Part shown: positions 18,240 to 27,093 of the stretch, piece after piece | Layout: each line of letters starts with the position of its first letter | How positions within the stretch are numbered: the stretch's first letter is position 1 | Assembly: GCA_903923905.1 (NCBI GenBank) | Contig: CAIXZH010000116.1 | Span: forward strand, 55,077-119,076 | Direction of reading: 5' to 3' | DNA length: 64,000 nucleotides | DNA from: an uncultured Bacteroidia bacterium | GTDB taxonomy: Bacteria; Bacteroidota; Bacteroidia; Bacteroidales; Prolixibacteraceae | The notes under the pieces: model-generated | Databases searched by the model: none | Seen by the model: only the letters and a program-made list of their open reading frames with translations | What the model was told of the DNA's origin: nothing | Translations under genes and position numbers: made by a program

Positions 18240-19793
18240 ATGAAGACTAAAAAAATCATTATACTTTTCGTTGCAATCGGATTATTATTTTCGGGTTGTA
18301 AGAAGAACTATCTGCAATTAAGTAACCCTAATCTTCAGACTACCGCCACTTTCTGGCAAACTGAGGATGAGGCTGTACTTGGGGTAAACGGTATTTATCA
18401 TGCGCTCGGATATGACGGTACCTTTATGCGTTTTGCCCCGGCATGTCTGGACAGCCGCGATGATATCACCTGGTCACCAAGTCCTTGGGATGCTTTCTTT
18501 GCAGTAGCACAGTTTAACCTGGCAGTTACCAATTATATGCCTGAAGCTATGTATGTTGCACACTATGACCTTATTAAAAGGGCAAATGCAGCAATTGCCA
18601 ATATTCCCAGCATTACCTTTACTGTTCATCCGGAATATAAGAACCGTTTAATGGGTGAGGCTCTGTTTTTAAGAGGGATGGAATATATGTATACGGTTCT
18701 GTTTTTCCATCATATCCCTTTAATCCTTGTTCCGCCGGCATCACCTGCCGATTTCTTCCAAAAACAAGTTGATCCTTCACTTGTCTGGGCTCAGATTTAT
18801 AAAGACCTTTCAACCGCAGCAACATTGTTACCCGCCTCTTATGGTGCCGCTGATCTTGGAAGAGCAACACAGGGAGCTGCCCTGGCATACCTTGCAAAGG
18901 CTCACCTCTTTAATAAAGATTATACCGGAGCTGCTGCCAGCTTTAAACAAGTGATTGACTTAGGAGTATATTCCCTGATGCCTAATTATGGGGATAATTT
19001 TACCGATGCCAAGGAGAACAATGCAGAATCCATCTTTGAAATACAATTCCAACGGATGAATCAACCCAATTTAAACTGGGTAGGTGCACCGGTATCCAAT
19101 AATGATCATACTACAGCTCGTGCAATTACCTATGCACCTCCGCCATTTGGATGGGGTGATATGGCACTCAGACCCTGGTTATTTCAGGAATTCAAAATGG
19201 AAAAGACGGTCACCGGTGGTGATGATCCACGCCTTAAGGCTGCAATCACCTATGACTATCCGGGTTGTATGCTCTACTTTCAAAATTTCCGTCAGGCATT
19301 CCCCTATGCCGGTGCAGATACCTCAAGATGGGCAACCATGTTCTTTGCCCGTAAATATGAAAATGTCCTTACCGAAGCCAATGAGTTTGACTGGCGTTCA
19401 GGGATAAATGAACGTTTGATGCGTTATTCCGATGTCTTGCTGATGTATGCTGAAACCCAGATTCAATTGGGGAACAATGCAGAAGCAGCCAAATACCTGA
19501 CTATGGTACGCAACAGGGCTAATCTTCCCGATCGTACTGCGGAATTTACAGCAGCTTCTAAGTCTCAACTTATGGACCAGCTTGCTCACGAACGGGTATT
19601 GGAATTTTGTGAAGAGGGTCACCGTTTTGACGATATCGTTAGATGGGGATGGTTAAGCGATCCTACAAAACTCGCATTACTAAAATCGCATGATGCGGAA
19701 TGGAATGGATATTTGCCGGGAAAGGAATATATGCCAATTCCTCAGATCGAGATGAATACAAATCCAAACGCTGTTCAGAATCCTTCATATTAA
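18240..19793 (+). CDS. SusD-like glycan-binding lipoprotein (locus 1)
   Basis: 517 residues with a lipoprotein signal ending in LFSGC (Cys20), followed by Lys-Lys and the typical SusD/RagB body: an N-terminal NPNLQTTATFWQTEDEA segment, TPR-like helices in the middle (RGMEYMYTVLFFHHIPL), and the conserved C-terminal segment with RYSDVLLMYAETQ, VRNRA and an ERVLEFCEEGHRFDDIVRW block. It sits on the cell surface and closes over the partner SusC to capture glycan. The start is 29 bases after the SusC stop. There is no SusE-like or other surface glycan-binding protein gene after it; enzymes follow directly. Confidence 0.94.
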   Translation: MKTKKIIILFVAIGLLFSGCKKNYLQLSNPNLQTTATFWQTEDEAVLGVNGIYHALGYDGTFMRFAPACLDSRDDITWSPSPWDAFFAVAQFNLAVTNYMPEAMYVAHYDLIKRANAAIANIPSITFTVHPEYKNRLMGEALFLRGMEYMYTVLFFHHIPLILVPPASPADFFQKQVDPSLVWAQIYKDLSTAATLLPASYGAADLGRATQGAALAYLAKAHLFNKDYTGAAASFKQVIDLGVYSLMPNYGDNFTDAKENNAESIFEIQFQRMNQPNLNWVGAPVSNNDHTTARAITYAPPPFGWGDMALRPWLFQEFKMEKTVTGGDDPRLKAAITYDYPGCMLYFQNFRQAFPYAGADTSRWATMFFARKYENVLTEANEFDWRSGINERLMRYSDVLLMYAETQIQLGNNAEAAKYLTMVRNRANLPDRTAEFTAASKSQLMDQLAHERVLEFCEEGHRFDDIVRWGWLSDPTKLALLKSHDAEWNGYLPGKEYMPIPQIEMNTNPNAVQNPSY

Positions 19794-19878
19794 TTGCTAA
19801 AATGACCGTGCATTCCCGAGGTGAAGGTTATCCTCCATCTCCGGGATCCGGTTAAAAAATCAGATTAAAATAAGCCTG

Positions 19879-19909
19879 CCGGGTATCCTTAGAAATACCG
19901 GGTACCCGG
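19879..19909 (+). terminator. Stem-loop downstream of the locus 1 SusCD pair
   Basis: CCGGGTATCC and GGGTACCCGG can pair (9 of 10 positions) around an 11-base loop, followed by GGTTTGTTTAATT. It lies 86 bases after the SusD stop in a 355-base gap that has no gene. It could end or attenuate the SusCD transcript, so the enzymes downstream would be made from their own promoter or by read-through. A weaker hairpin (GGGAAT/ATTCCC) lies further on, near 20004-20025. Confidence 0.45.
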
Positions 19910-20083
19910 AGGTTTGTTTAATTATCTGAATGTCAGAATCTTTATATTGTAATATTCAAATTTGCCATTCATAAAAGTTGGATGGAATTTTCCTTGATCT
20001 TAACGGGAATGATATAGCTATTCCCATGTATAAAATTCGCAGATCAGGGCCCGATACCATTTTAACAACCTTCCAATTAACGA

Positions 20084-20114
20084 ATTGATTCATTGTTAAT
20101 TATTTATAAAATTG
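20084..20114 (+). promoter_or_regulatory. Candidate promoter for the locus 1 enzyme genes
   Basis: ATTG at 20084-20087 and TAAAATTG at 20107-20114 are separated by 19 bases and resemble the Bacteroidota TTTG / TAnnTTTG pair with one mismatch in each. The start codon of the GH51 gene follows 35 bases later. Plausible, not proven. Confidence 0.3.
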
Positions 20115-20148
20115 AGTAGAGCAATCCATTCAGTTTAGAAATCATCGT

Positions 20149-22674
20149 ATGAAAAAATATATTATTCTTATTATAAACATCCTGATATTTAAAGTTCTGT
20201 GTGCCCAGACCACGATGACCATTGATGTCTCCAAACCGGGCGCCGAAATCAGTAAAGACCTTTACGGGGTGTTTTTCGAAGAGATTAACCACGCTGTGGA
20301 GGGTGGATTATACGGAGAGCTGATTCGTAACCGGGGTTTTGAGGAGAACCGGATGCCTGAAGGGATGACCAGGGAAGGGGAGTACCTGCACACTCCGAAA
20401 GGGTGGAAACATCACTTCGTTGAACCTGCCGGTCTTGAAGGATGGTCACTTTCATTAAGTGGCAAAGCCCTGGCAACCGTGAGTCAGGTTGCAATAAATC
20501 CTTTAAACAGCGCGACTCCTCATTCTCTCCAGCTTGAAGTAAAGGAGGTTAATTCGGGAAATGTCAGCGTTGTGAATTCCGGATTTTGGGGAATCAATAT
20601 TGAAAAGGGAAAATCGTATAATCTAACCTTATATGCGCATTGTAACCAGGCATTTAAAGGAAACATAGAAGTACGGCTTGAGGGTACTGACGGCACCTTC
20701 CTTGCACGCGAAAAAATTACAGGTATCGGCCCGGCATGGGAAAAGTATTCCTGCTCGTTTACGGCTACGGCCTCCAATAAGAAAGCCCGTTTTTGCATCA
20801 CTCCGTTATCGGAAGGTACAGTATGGTTTGATGTGGTTTCGTTGTTCCCGGCTGACACCTACAAGAATCATCCCAATGGAATGCGAAAAGATATTGCCGG
20901 TCTTATTGAACAAATGAAACCGGGATTTTTGCGGTTTCCCGGAGGGTGTATCGTTGAAGGTGCAACCCTCGATAACCGCGTGAAATGGTTCAATACGATC
21001 GGGGATATTGCCAAACGTCCCGGCCATTGGGTGTTGTGGGATTATCAGTCCTCCGATGGAGTCGGGTTTCATGAATACCTTCAGTTCTGCGAAGACCTCG
21101 GCGCAGCTCCGATGTATGTGATTCCGGTTGGACTCTCCTGCCAGTTCCGCAAATGTGAAGTGGTTCCAAAGGATGAATTGAAGCCTTATATCCAGGAAGT
21201 ATTGAGTGCTCTGGAATATGCCATGGGACCGGTTACTTCTGCCGGGGGAGCACTTCGTGCCAAAAACGGACACGCCAAACCGTTTCATATTAAGTACCTG
21301 GAAATTGGGAACGAGAATTACGGACCAATGTATTGGGAACATTATAACATCTTTTATAAGGCGATCAAGGAGAAATATCCGCAACTTCATACCATCACCT
21401 GTACCGACCCTGGCATGCGGAACGGATTTAAACGATCTGACCTCGCCGGAATTACTGAACCAATTGAAATGATCGATGAACATTTCTACGAAAGCCCGGA
21501 TTTCTTTTACCGGAATTTCACACGATATGATTCCTATGACCGGAAGGGTCCCAAAATATACGCAGGCGAGTATGCCGTAAAGAAATGGGAAAACACCCTC
21601 AAGGGGAATCTGGATGCTTCACTGGCAGAAGCCGCCTTTATGGTTGGGATGGAGCGAAATGCCGATATCGTGAAGTTGAGTTCTATGGCTCCCACCTTTG
21701 TTAACCTGAACGATCCAACCTGGAATCCCGATATCCTGGCCTATGACAATGCAAATGCCTATGGCAATCCTGCTTATCATGTTCAGAAACTTTTTGCCAC
21801 AAACCTCGCGGACAGATCTCTTAAGTTAACAAATTCCTACCCGAACAATGTTTTTCTGCCCGTTGAAAAAGGGGTTGGAATGCTTGGATTTCTGAATACG
21901 GACCTGAAAGCTGAATATAAAGACGTTTCAGTGACTGTAAACGGCAAAAAATATGAAGGAGACAAATTGTTTCCCAAAAAGGTCCTGAACAAGGCTTCCA
22001 ATGGTATTTGGACCGGCAATCATGCCTTCCTGGCCATGCCGTTTCTTAAAAGTGTGTATGAAGAAGCGGGAAGCAACTCATGGAGTGACTATACCCTCTC
22101 TTTAAAGGCAAAGGCTGATTCTATTGACGACCTGGAATGTTTTAATATCCTGTTTTTTACCACCGGAGAAAATAAACATTACAACTGGAATTTAAGTGAA
22201 TGGAGAAGATACAGCTGGTTACAATGGTATGACAACGGCTATGGCTCTTACTTTGGACAGCAGCCGGGTTTTATAGAGCAGAACCGGTGGTACGATATCA
22301 GCGTGCGGGTTAAAGGGGACAGTTTGTTCTGTTATTTGGATCAAAAACTGGTGCAACAGGTGGCCATGCCCCGAAAAATTGTTCCTGGTCTTTATTCAAG
22401 TGCAGGTGAGACAAAAACCGGCGAAATCATTGTAAAAGTGGTGAATGCAACCAACGAAGCCCAGCCCACGGCGCTTAAGCTTGAAGGTAAAGTTAAGTTA
22501 AATCCGGTCGGAAAAGCGAATATCATTTATCACGATGACCGTTTTGCCGGGAATTCACTCCAAAATCAGGAGAATATCTCCATAACCACTTCTGCCGTAA
22601 CCGGAGTTTCTGAAAACTTCAATTATACGTTCCGGCCACATTCGGTCACCGTTTTGACCTTGAAAAAGAATTAG
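20149..22674 (+). CDS. GH51 alpha-L-arabinofuranosidase with inserted lectin-like domain
   Basis: 841 residues with a signal peptide (1-19, ending LCAQ). Residues 20-240 hold the N-terminal GH51 strand (GVFFEEINHAVEGGLYGELI) and a CBM-like beta-sandwich; the TIM barrel follows, with acid/base Glu389 (EIGNENYG) and nucleophile Glu474 (YAGEYA). The protein is about 180 residues longer than the 675-residue paralogue further along the window. The extra part (about 565-755, with WSDYTLSLKAKA and GFIEQNRWYDISVRVKG) reads like a concanavalin/LamG-type sandwich inserted into the C-terminal beta domain. It should release terminal alpha-L-arabinofuranose from arabinan or arabinoxylan side chains outside the inner membrane. 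First enzyme gene of locus 1. Confidence 0.92.
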   Translation: MKKYIILIINILIFKVLCAQTTMTIDVSKPGAEISKDLYGVFFEEINHAVEGGLYGELIRNRGFEENRMPEGMTREGEYLHTPKGWKHHFVEPAGLEGWSLSLSGKALATVSQVAINPLNSATPHSLQLEVKEVNSGNVSVVNSGFWGINIEKGKSYNLTLYAHCNQAFKGNIEVRLEGTDGTFLAREKITGIGPAWEKYSCSFTATASNKKARFCITPLSEGTVWFDVVSLFPADTYKNHPNGMRKDIAGLIEQMKPGFLRFPGGCIVEGATLDNRVKWFNTIGDIAKRPGHWVLWDYQSSDGVGFHEYLQFCEDLGAAPMYVIPVGLSCQFRKCEVVPKDELKPYIQEVLSALEYAMGPVTSAGGALRAKNGHAKPFHIKYLEIGNENYGPMYWEHYNIFYKAIKEKYPQLHTITCTDPGMRNGFKRSDLAGITEPIEMIDEHFYESPDFFYRNFTRYDSYDRKGPKIYAGEYAVKKWENTLKGNLDASLAEAAFMVGMERNADIVKLSSMAPTFVNLNDPTWNPDILAYDNANAYGNPAYHVQKLFATNLADRSLKLTNSYPNNVFLPVEKGVGMLGFLNTDLKAEYKDVSVTVNGKKYEGDKLFPKKVLNKASNGIWTGNHAFLAMPFLKSVYEEAGSNSWSDYTLSLKAKADSIDDLECFNILFFTTGENKHYNWNLSEWRRYSWLQWYDNGYGSYFGQQPGFIEQNRWYDISVRVKGDSLFCYLDQKLVQQVAMPRKIVPGLYSSAGETKTGEIIVKVVNATNEAQPTALKLEGKVKLNPVGKANIIYHDDRFAGNSLQNQENISITTSAVTGVSENFNYTFRPHSVTVLTLKKN

Positions 22675-22708
22675 ATAGTATTAACCGCTTAATATTTTGA
22701 GGAATAAG

Positions 22709-23683
22709 ATGAAAAGAATAACGATTTCGTTAATCGCCTTACTGGCACTTCTATTATCAGGCGGTAAAGCGCAGCCTTTCTTTGTGCATGATCCGGTTAT
22801 GATCCGCCAGGATAGTGTTTATTATCTTTTTTGCACGGGACCGGGGATCAGCTCGTTCTCTTCAATGGATATGAAGGAGTGGAAAAGAGAGAAACCGGTG
22901 TTTAGCGCAGGGCCTCAATGGGCCATAGACGAAATACCTGGTTTTAAAGGACATATCTGGGCTCCTGATATTTCTTTTTACCGGGGAAAATACCAGCTTT
23001 TTTATTCCGTTTCCGCATTTGGAAAGAATACCTCCTGTATTGGTCTGGCCGAGAACATGACCCTTAATCCAGCTGATCCGGGATATCACTGGGTTGACCG
23101 TGGTAAAATCATCGAATCGGTTCCGGGTCGTGACGACTGGAATGCAATAGATCCGAACTTAATACTTGATAATGAAAAGAAGCCCTGGTTATGTTTTGGC
23201 TCTTTCTGGTCTGGAATTAAGCTGGTTAAACTTAACGACGAACTTTCCGGTCCGGCTCACCCCGATCGGTGGGTTCCGTTGGCCTCGCGTACCAGGGATC
23301 CGAATATTCCTCCAACTGAGGCCGGCACCGGTGCCATTGAAGCCCCTTTTATGGTAAAGCATAACGGGTTTTACTACCTTTTTGTCTCTTTTGACTACTG
23401 TTGCCGCGGAATCCATAGCGATTATAAAGTGATGGTTGGACGCTCCGGGCAAATTGAGGGACCCTACACTGATAAGCTGGGTGTGCCTATGATGTCAGGT
23501 GGAGGATCGGTGGTTGTGCAAGGAGATAAGGATTATCCCGGAGTGGGGCATAATGCGGTTTGTACTTTCAACGGACGGGATTACATTATTTACCATGCCT
23601 ATGATGCACATGACGCAGGAAAACCGAAGCTTATTATCCGGAAACTCAATTGGGATGTGGATGGATGGCCTCTGGTTGAGTAA
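22709..23683 (+). CDS. GH43 arabinanase / alpha-L-arabinofuranosidase
   Basis: 324 residues from the ATG at 22709; TGAGGA a few bases upstream is a reasonable ribosome site, whereas the in-frame TTG at 22697 is part of it. A signal peptide covers about 1-21. A single five-bladed propeller carries the GH43 triad: base Asp28 (VHDPVM), pKa modulator Asp148 (AIDPNL) and acid Glu211 (AIEAPF). Length and motifs (GHIWAPDI, FVSFDYCCRG, VGHNAV) resemble the endo-1,5-alpha-L-arabinanase branch of the family (GH43_4/5). It would cut alpha-1,5-linked arabinan. It lies 34 bases after the GH51 gene in the same operon. Endo versus exo action is not decided by sequence alone. Confidence 0.88.
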   Translation: MKRITISLIALLALLLSGGKAQPFFVHDPVMIRQDSVYYLFCTGPGISSFSSMDMKEWKREKPVFSAGPQWAIDEIPGFKGHIWAPDISFYRGKYQLFYSVSAFGKNTSCIGLAENMTLNPADPGYHWVDRGKIIESVPGRDDWNAIDPNLILDNEKKPWLCFGSFWSGIKLVKLNDELSGPAHPDRWVPLASRTRDPNIPPTEAGTGAIEAPFMVKHNGFYYLFVSFDYCCRGIHSDYKVMVGRSGQIEGPYTDKLGVPMMSGGGSVVVQGDKDYPGVGHNAVCTFNGRDYIIYHAYDAHDAGKPKLIIRKLNWDVDGWPLVE

Positions 23684-24020
23684 GATTCAAAAAATAATCT
23701 GCTCCAATAATATTTGCAGTTTTGTTCGTTTGCAAAAGAGTAAGTGGTAGAGCCACACTATATTTGCAGATGGTTATTTATTGCAGCCCCGGTCGGGTAA
23801 GGAACCGATTTTTGCGGTTATTCTGGTCATTTAAGTTTTTTAAATTAAAGATGATAGCCCAAACTGGCAATAAACAAATACCGGACTGTTATAATGTTCT
23901 GATTATGGTTTTGAAATTGCAGATAGTCAATTATATAACGAATTTATAATTGTCCATTGATAATTCCATCGTTTCCGTTACAATTCTTAAAGTGATCAAA
24001 AGAAAAAAATAAACCCTGAA
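23684..24020 (+). other. Intergenic region between the two GH43 genes with a possible internal promoter
   Basis: 337 bases without a gene. TATATTTG at 23759-23766 fits the -7 consensus; a TTTG occurs 26 bases further upstream, which is too far for a standard promoter. The stretch just after it (about 23785-23830) is locally GC-rich and can form short stems (CCCG/CGGG; AACCG/CGGTT), so a small RNA or leader structure is possible. Evidence is weak. Confidence 0.3.
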
Positions 24021-25637
24021 ATGAAGCTACTTTCGCTGAAATACTTGAATTTTCTGTTAGTCGTCTATGTTACTCTTTTTGCATTCGCCTGTAAAAAAGG
24101 GAGTGTGGCGGAGGTAATCCCGGTTGTAGAGAATCCTCCGAAAAGCGTTCCCAGAAATGTCTCTTTTGTCGGCCCTTCCTATGCTGATAATTATATCTCA
24201 ATTTCGGGGTGGGACCAAAGGGCTCAATGGAATCTTGCAAATGTGCATGATCCAACAGTAGAAAAATGTGGCGATTATTACTATATGTATCAGACAGATG
24301 CATCGTATGGCAATGTACTCGACGGTCACGGCCACTTCCCCTGCCGCCGTTCGACAGACCTGGTTAACTGGGAGTTCAGGGGAACCGTTTTCCCGGATGT
24401 CCCTGCCTGGGTAAAGGATTCACTAAACAACAAACGGGCACGTATGACTCCGGCCCTTCCTCCTATCGATAATCCTACTTACGGATTTTGGGCCCCCTGT
24501 ATCAGAAAAGCAGGCAACATTTACCGGTTGTATTATTGTGTGGTTGTAACCAACCCGATTGTAGGAACTGATACGAACCTATCGTGGTCTGAGAGGGCTT
24601 TTATCGGAGTGGCCGAATCTGCAGATTTATCGACAAATGTTTGGACAGACAAAGGGATGGTGGTCTGTTCTGAACCCGATGGGGTTGTCAGTTACATCCG
24701 TAATGGTCCAAACGACTGGAATGCCTATTTTAAATTTAATGCCATAGATCCAAGTTTTATCATCACTCCTGAAGGGCAGCAGTGGCTTATTTACGGATCG
24801 TGGCATTCGGGAATTGCAGCTCTGCAACTAAATCCAGCTACGGGCAAACCCGATAAACTGGAAACTATTTCGGACTATGGTGTTCGGATTGCAGGCAGGG
24901 GTGATGTGAATACCAATCGCTGGCAGGCCCTTGAGGCTCCCGAAATAATTTACAATCCTGAAACGCAGTATTATTATCTTTTTCTGGCATATGATGAACT
25001 GTCGGTTGCCTATAATACCAGGGTGGCACGTTCGAAAACCATTACAGGTCCTTATCTGGGTATTGATGGACTGGATGTTACCAATGGTGCGGAATGCTGG
25101 CCGATGATCACTCATCCTTATGCCTTCAATAATCATACCGGATGGGTTGGTGTTTCCCATTGCTGCATCTTCCAGAATCCGGATACCAAACAATGGTATT
25201 TCTCATCTCAGGGAAGGCTGCCGGTAGGTGTACCCGGAATAGTTGCATCGAATGCGATCATGATGGGTCAGGTGCGTGAAGTATTCTGGACCAGCGATGG
25301 ATGGCCTGAGGTTATGCCCGAACGGTATGCGGCAGTTCCGCAACTTGCTATAGATACAGTTGCTTTGAGGGGAAATTATGAGGTTATAATGCTCAACTAT
25401 CAGTATCAGATAATGCAAAAATCGACAACCCTCACCCTTTGGTCCAGAGGGAGGGCGACAGGTGCGTTTAATGGAAAATGGACGTTGGACAGCGCCAATA
25501 AGATCCTTCAGATCGGGAATCAGAAATTGGTTATCCGCGATGGATACGATTGGGAAAGTTCTCCAAGAGGCGCAACTTTGACTTTTACAGGTCTCACCTC
25601 GTCGGGTGTCTCGGTATGGGGGAAAATGATTTATTAA
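24021..25637 (+). CDS. GH43 arabinanase lipoprotein with C-terminal beta-barrel domain
   Basis: 538 residues with a lipoprotein signal ending LFAFAC (Cys24). The GH43 propeller occupies about residues 60-430, with the catalytic base in VHDPTV, a second Asp in NAIDPSF and the acid in ALEAPEI. Signature segments such as FWAPCIRKAG and VGVSHCCIFQ match the endo-arabinanase subfamily (GH43_4). The last 90 residues form a small beta-barrel-like domain seen in longer members of this subfamily (Lipocalin_5-type). As a lipoprotein it may sit on the cell surface and make the first cuts in arabinan, feeding the SusC/D pair. Cell-surface location is inference. Confidence 0.9.
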   Translation: MKLLSLKYLNFLLVVYVTLFAFACKKGSVAEVIPVVENPPKSVPRNVSFVGPSYADNYISISGWDQRAQWNLANVHDPTVEKCGDYYYMYQTDASYGNVLDGHGHFPCRRSTDLVNWEFRGTVFPDVPAWVKDSLNNKRARMTPALPPIDNPTYGFWAPCIRKAGNIYRLYYCVVVTNPIVGTDTNLSWSERAFIGVAESADLSTNVWTDKGMVVCSEPDGVVSYIRNGPNDWNAYFKFNAIDPSFIITPEGQQWLIYGSWHSGIAALQLNPATGKPDKLETISDYGVRIAGRGDVNTNRWQALEAPEIIYNPETQYYYLFLAYDELSVAYNTRVARSKTITGPYLGIDGLDVTNGAECWPMITHPYAFNNHTGWVGVSHCCIFQNPDTKQWYFSSQGRLPVGVPGIVASNAIMMGQVREVFWTSDGWPEVMPERYAAVPQLAIDTVALRGNYEVIMLNYQYQIMQKSTTLTLWSRGRATGAFNGKWTLDSANKILQIGNQKLVIRDGYDWESSPRGATLTFTGLTSSGVSVWGKMIY

Positions 25638-25682
25638 CCGTAATTTTAGCTCAATTAATTACAGCACGTAAAAAGTATAAAA

Positions 25683-26819
25683 ATGAAAAAAATTATTCCG
25701 TTAGTTATTCTTTTGATGGGTTTTGGTTCCATCATTTTCTTTTCCTCATGTAATAAAACGGGAACAGTTCAGGCTCCCGGATCCGTTACAAAACAATCAT
25801 TTGGAACGCTTCCCGGTGCACCTGAAGTCAATCTCTACACGCTGGTCAATCATTCGGGAATCACACTGAAAGTAACAAACTATGGCTGCCGGATAACTTC
25901 ATTACTACTGCCTGATAAAAACGGAAAATGTGCTGACGTTGTTCTTGGATTTGACAGTCTTGCCGGATATTTGTCCAACAACCCCTATTTTGGTGCCGTG
26001 GTTGGCAGGTACGGTAACCGGATTGCCAAAGGTAAATTTGAGATTGACGGAAACCAATACACACTCGCACAGAATAACGGGGTTAATCACCTCCATGGGG
26101 GGCTCAAAGGTTTTGACAAAGTGGTGTGGACAGCTGAAGATTTCACCACCGCCAATAGTGTCGGTCTTAAACTCCATTACCTGAGCAAGGATGGGGAAGA
26201 GGGCTATCCCGGAAATCTGAATATTGAGGTAACCTACACCTTGACTGACGATAATCAATTGATAATAGCTTATAAAGCAACTTCAGATAAAGCCACCCCG
26301 ATCAACCTGACACAGCACAGCTATTTTAACCTGGCTGGCGCCGGAGACATCAAAGCCCATGAACTGATGATTGCCTCTTCAAAATATACAGTGGTTGACA
26401 GTACGCTAATCCCTACCGGTGAATTGCGCGATGTTAAGGGGACCCCCTATGATTTTACAACCGTTAAGGCTATCGGAAAAGATCTGATTGCAACCGGCGG
26501 TATCCCAATCGGATATGATCATAATTTCATGCTCAATACCAAGGGGTTATCTGACCTGGCGGTGCGCGTAGTGGAGCCGGTCAGCGGGAGAACGATGGAG
26601 GTTTATACTGATCAGCCCGGCGTTCAGTTTTATACCAGCAATTTCCTGGATGGAACCATCACCGGAAAATATGGAAGAGTTTATACCCAGTATTCCGCCT
26701 TATGTCTTGAAACGCAGCATTTCCCCGATTCACCCAATCATCCTGCTTTCCCGACAGCAATTCTGAAACCAGGTGAAACTTACCTTACGACAACTATATT
26801 TAAATTTTCTGCCAAATAA
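25683..26819 (+). CDS. galM: Aldose 1-epimerase (mutarotase), lipoprotein
   Basis: 378 residues with a lipoprotein signal (FFSSC, Cys23), so this is a periplasmic membrane-attached mutarotase rather than a cytoplasmic one. Family motifs are complete: GRYGNRIAKGKF, the histidine in NHLHGG, the second histidine in LTQHSYFNLAG, the DHNF region and the catalytic glutamate in CLETQHFPDSPNHP. It interconverts alpha and beta anomers of free aldoses, here probably arabinose and galactose released by the neighbouring enzymes. The start follows the GH43 stop by 45 bases in the same operon. Such mutarotases are regular members of Bacteroidota arabinose loci. Confidence 0.93.
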   Translation: MKKIIPLVILLMGFGSIIFFSSCNKTGTVQAPGSVTKQSFGTLPGAPEVNLYTLVNHSGITLKVTNYGCRITSLLLPDKNGKCADVVLGFDSLAGYLSNNPYFGAVVGRYGNRIAKGKFEIDGNQYTLAQNNGVNHLHGGLKGFDKVVWTAEDFTTANSVGLKLHYLSKDGEEGYPGNLNIEVTYTLTDDNQLIIAYKATSDKATPINLTQHSYFNLAGAGDIKAHELMIASSKYTVVDSTLIPTGELRDVKGTPYDFTTVKAIGKDLIATGGIPIGYDHNFMLNTKGLSDLAVRVVEPVSGRTMEVYTDQPGVQFYTSNFLDGTITGKYGRVYTQYSALCLETQHFPDSPNHPAFPTAILKPGETYLTTTIFKFSAK

Positions 26820-26898
26820 AGGTCGAAAATAGGAAGGATGGATGAAGTTATTTATGACAGAATTACATTTCCAGGTAAAACCATATTTCCAATTTCCC

Positions 26899-27000
26899 AA
26901 CCTTAGTAGAGAATTTGGTTATACATTAAAATAAACCTTCTTGCCTTATTTGTTTTATAATAAGGTTGTTGCGAATTATGAATTCCCGGCTACTAAGGTT
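26899..27000. repeat. Nested inverted repeat, about 100 bases
   Basis: AACCTTAGTAG (26899-26909) and CTACTAAGGTT (26990-27000) are perfect 11-base inverted copies enclosing a second hairpin with CCTTATT/AATAAGG arms. It lies in the 274-base gap between the mutarotase and GH97 genes. It may act as a transcript-folding or terminator element or be the remnant of a small mobile repeat. Confidence 0.4.
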
Positions 27001-27093
27001 GAAAAGAAAAAAGAAGGTTGAAGCCGAAATTAGATATTCCGATTCCGGCATAGATAAAGCCGTTCATTTTTAGATTGTCAAACAAAAATCACA

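Noticed and set aside
20806..21483. A 225-codon open frame antisense to the GH51 gene
   Set aside because: It lies wholly inside a gene with intact catalytic motifs on the other strand, has no recognisable domain or ribosome site, and its composition is that of a frame shadow.
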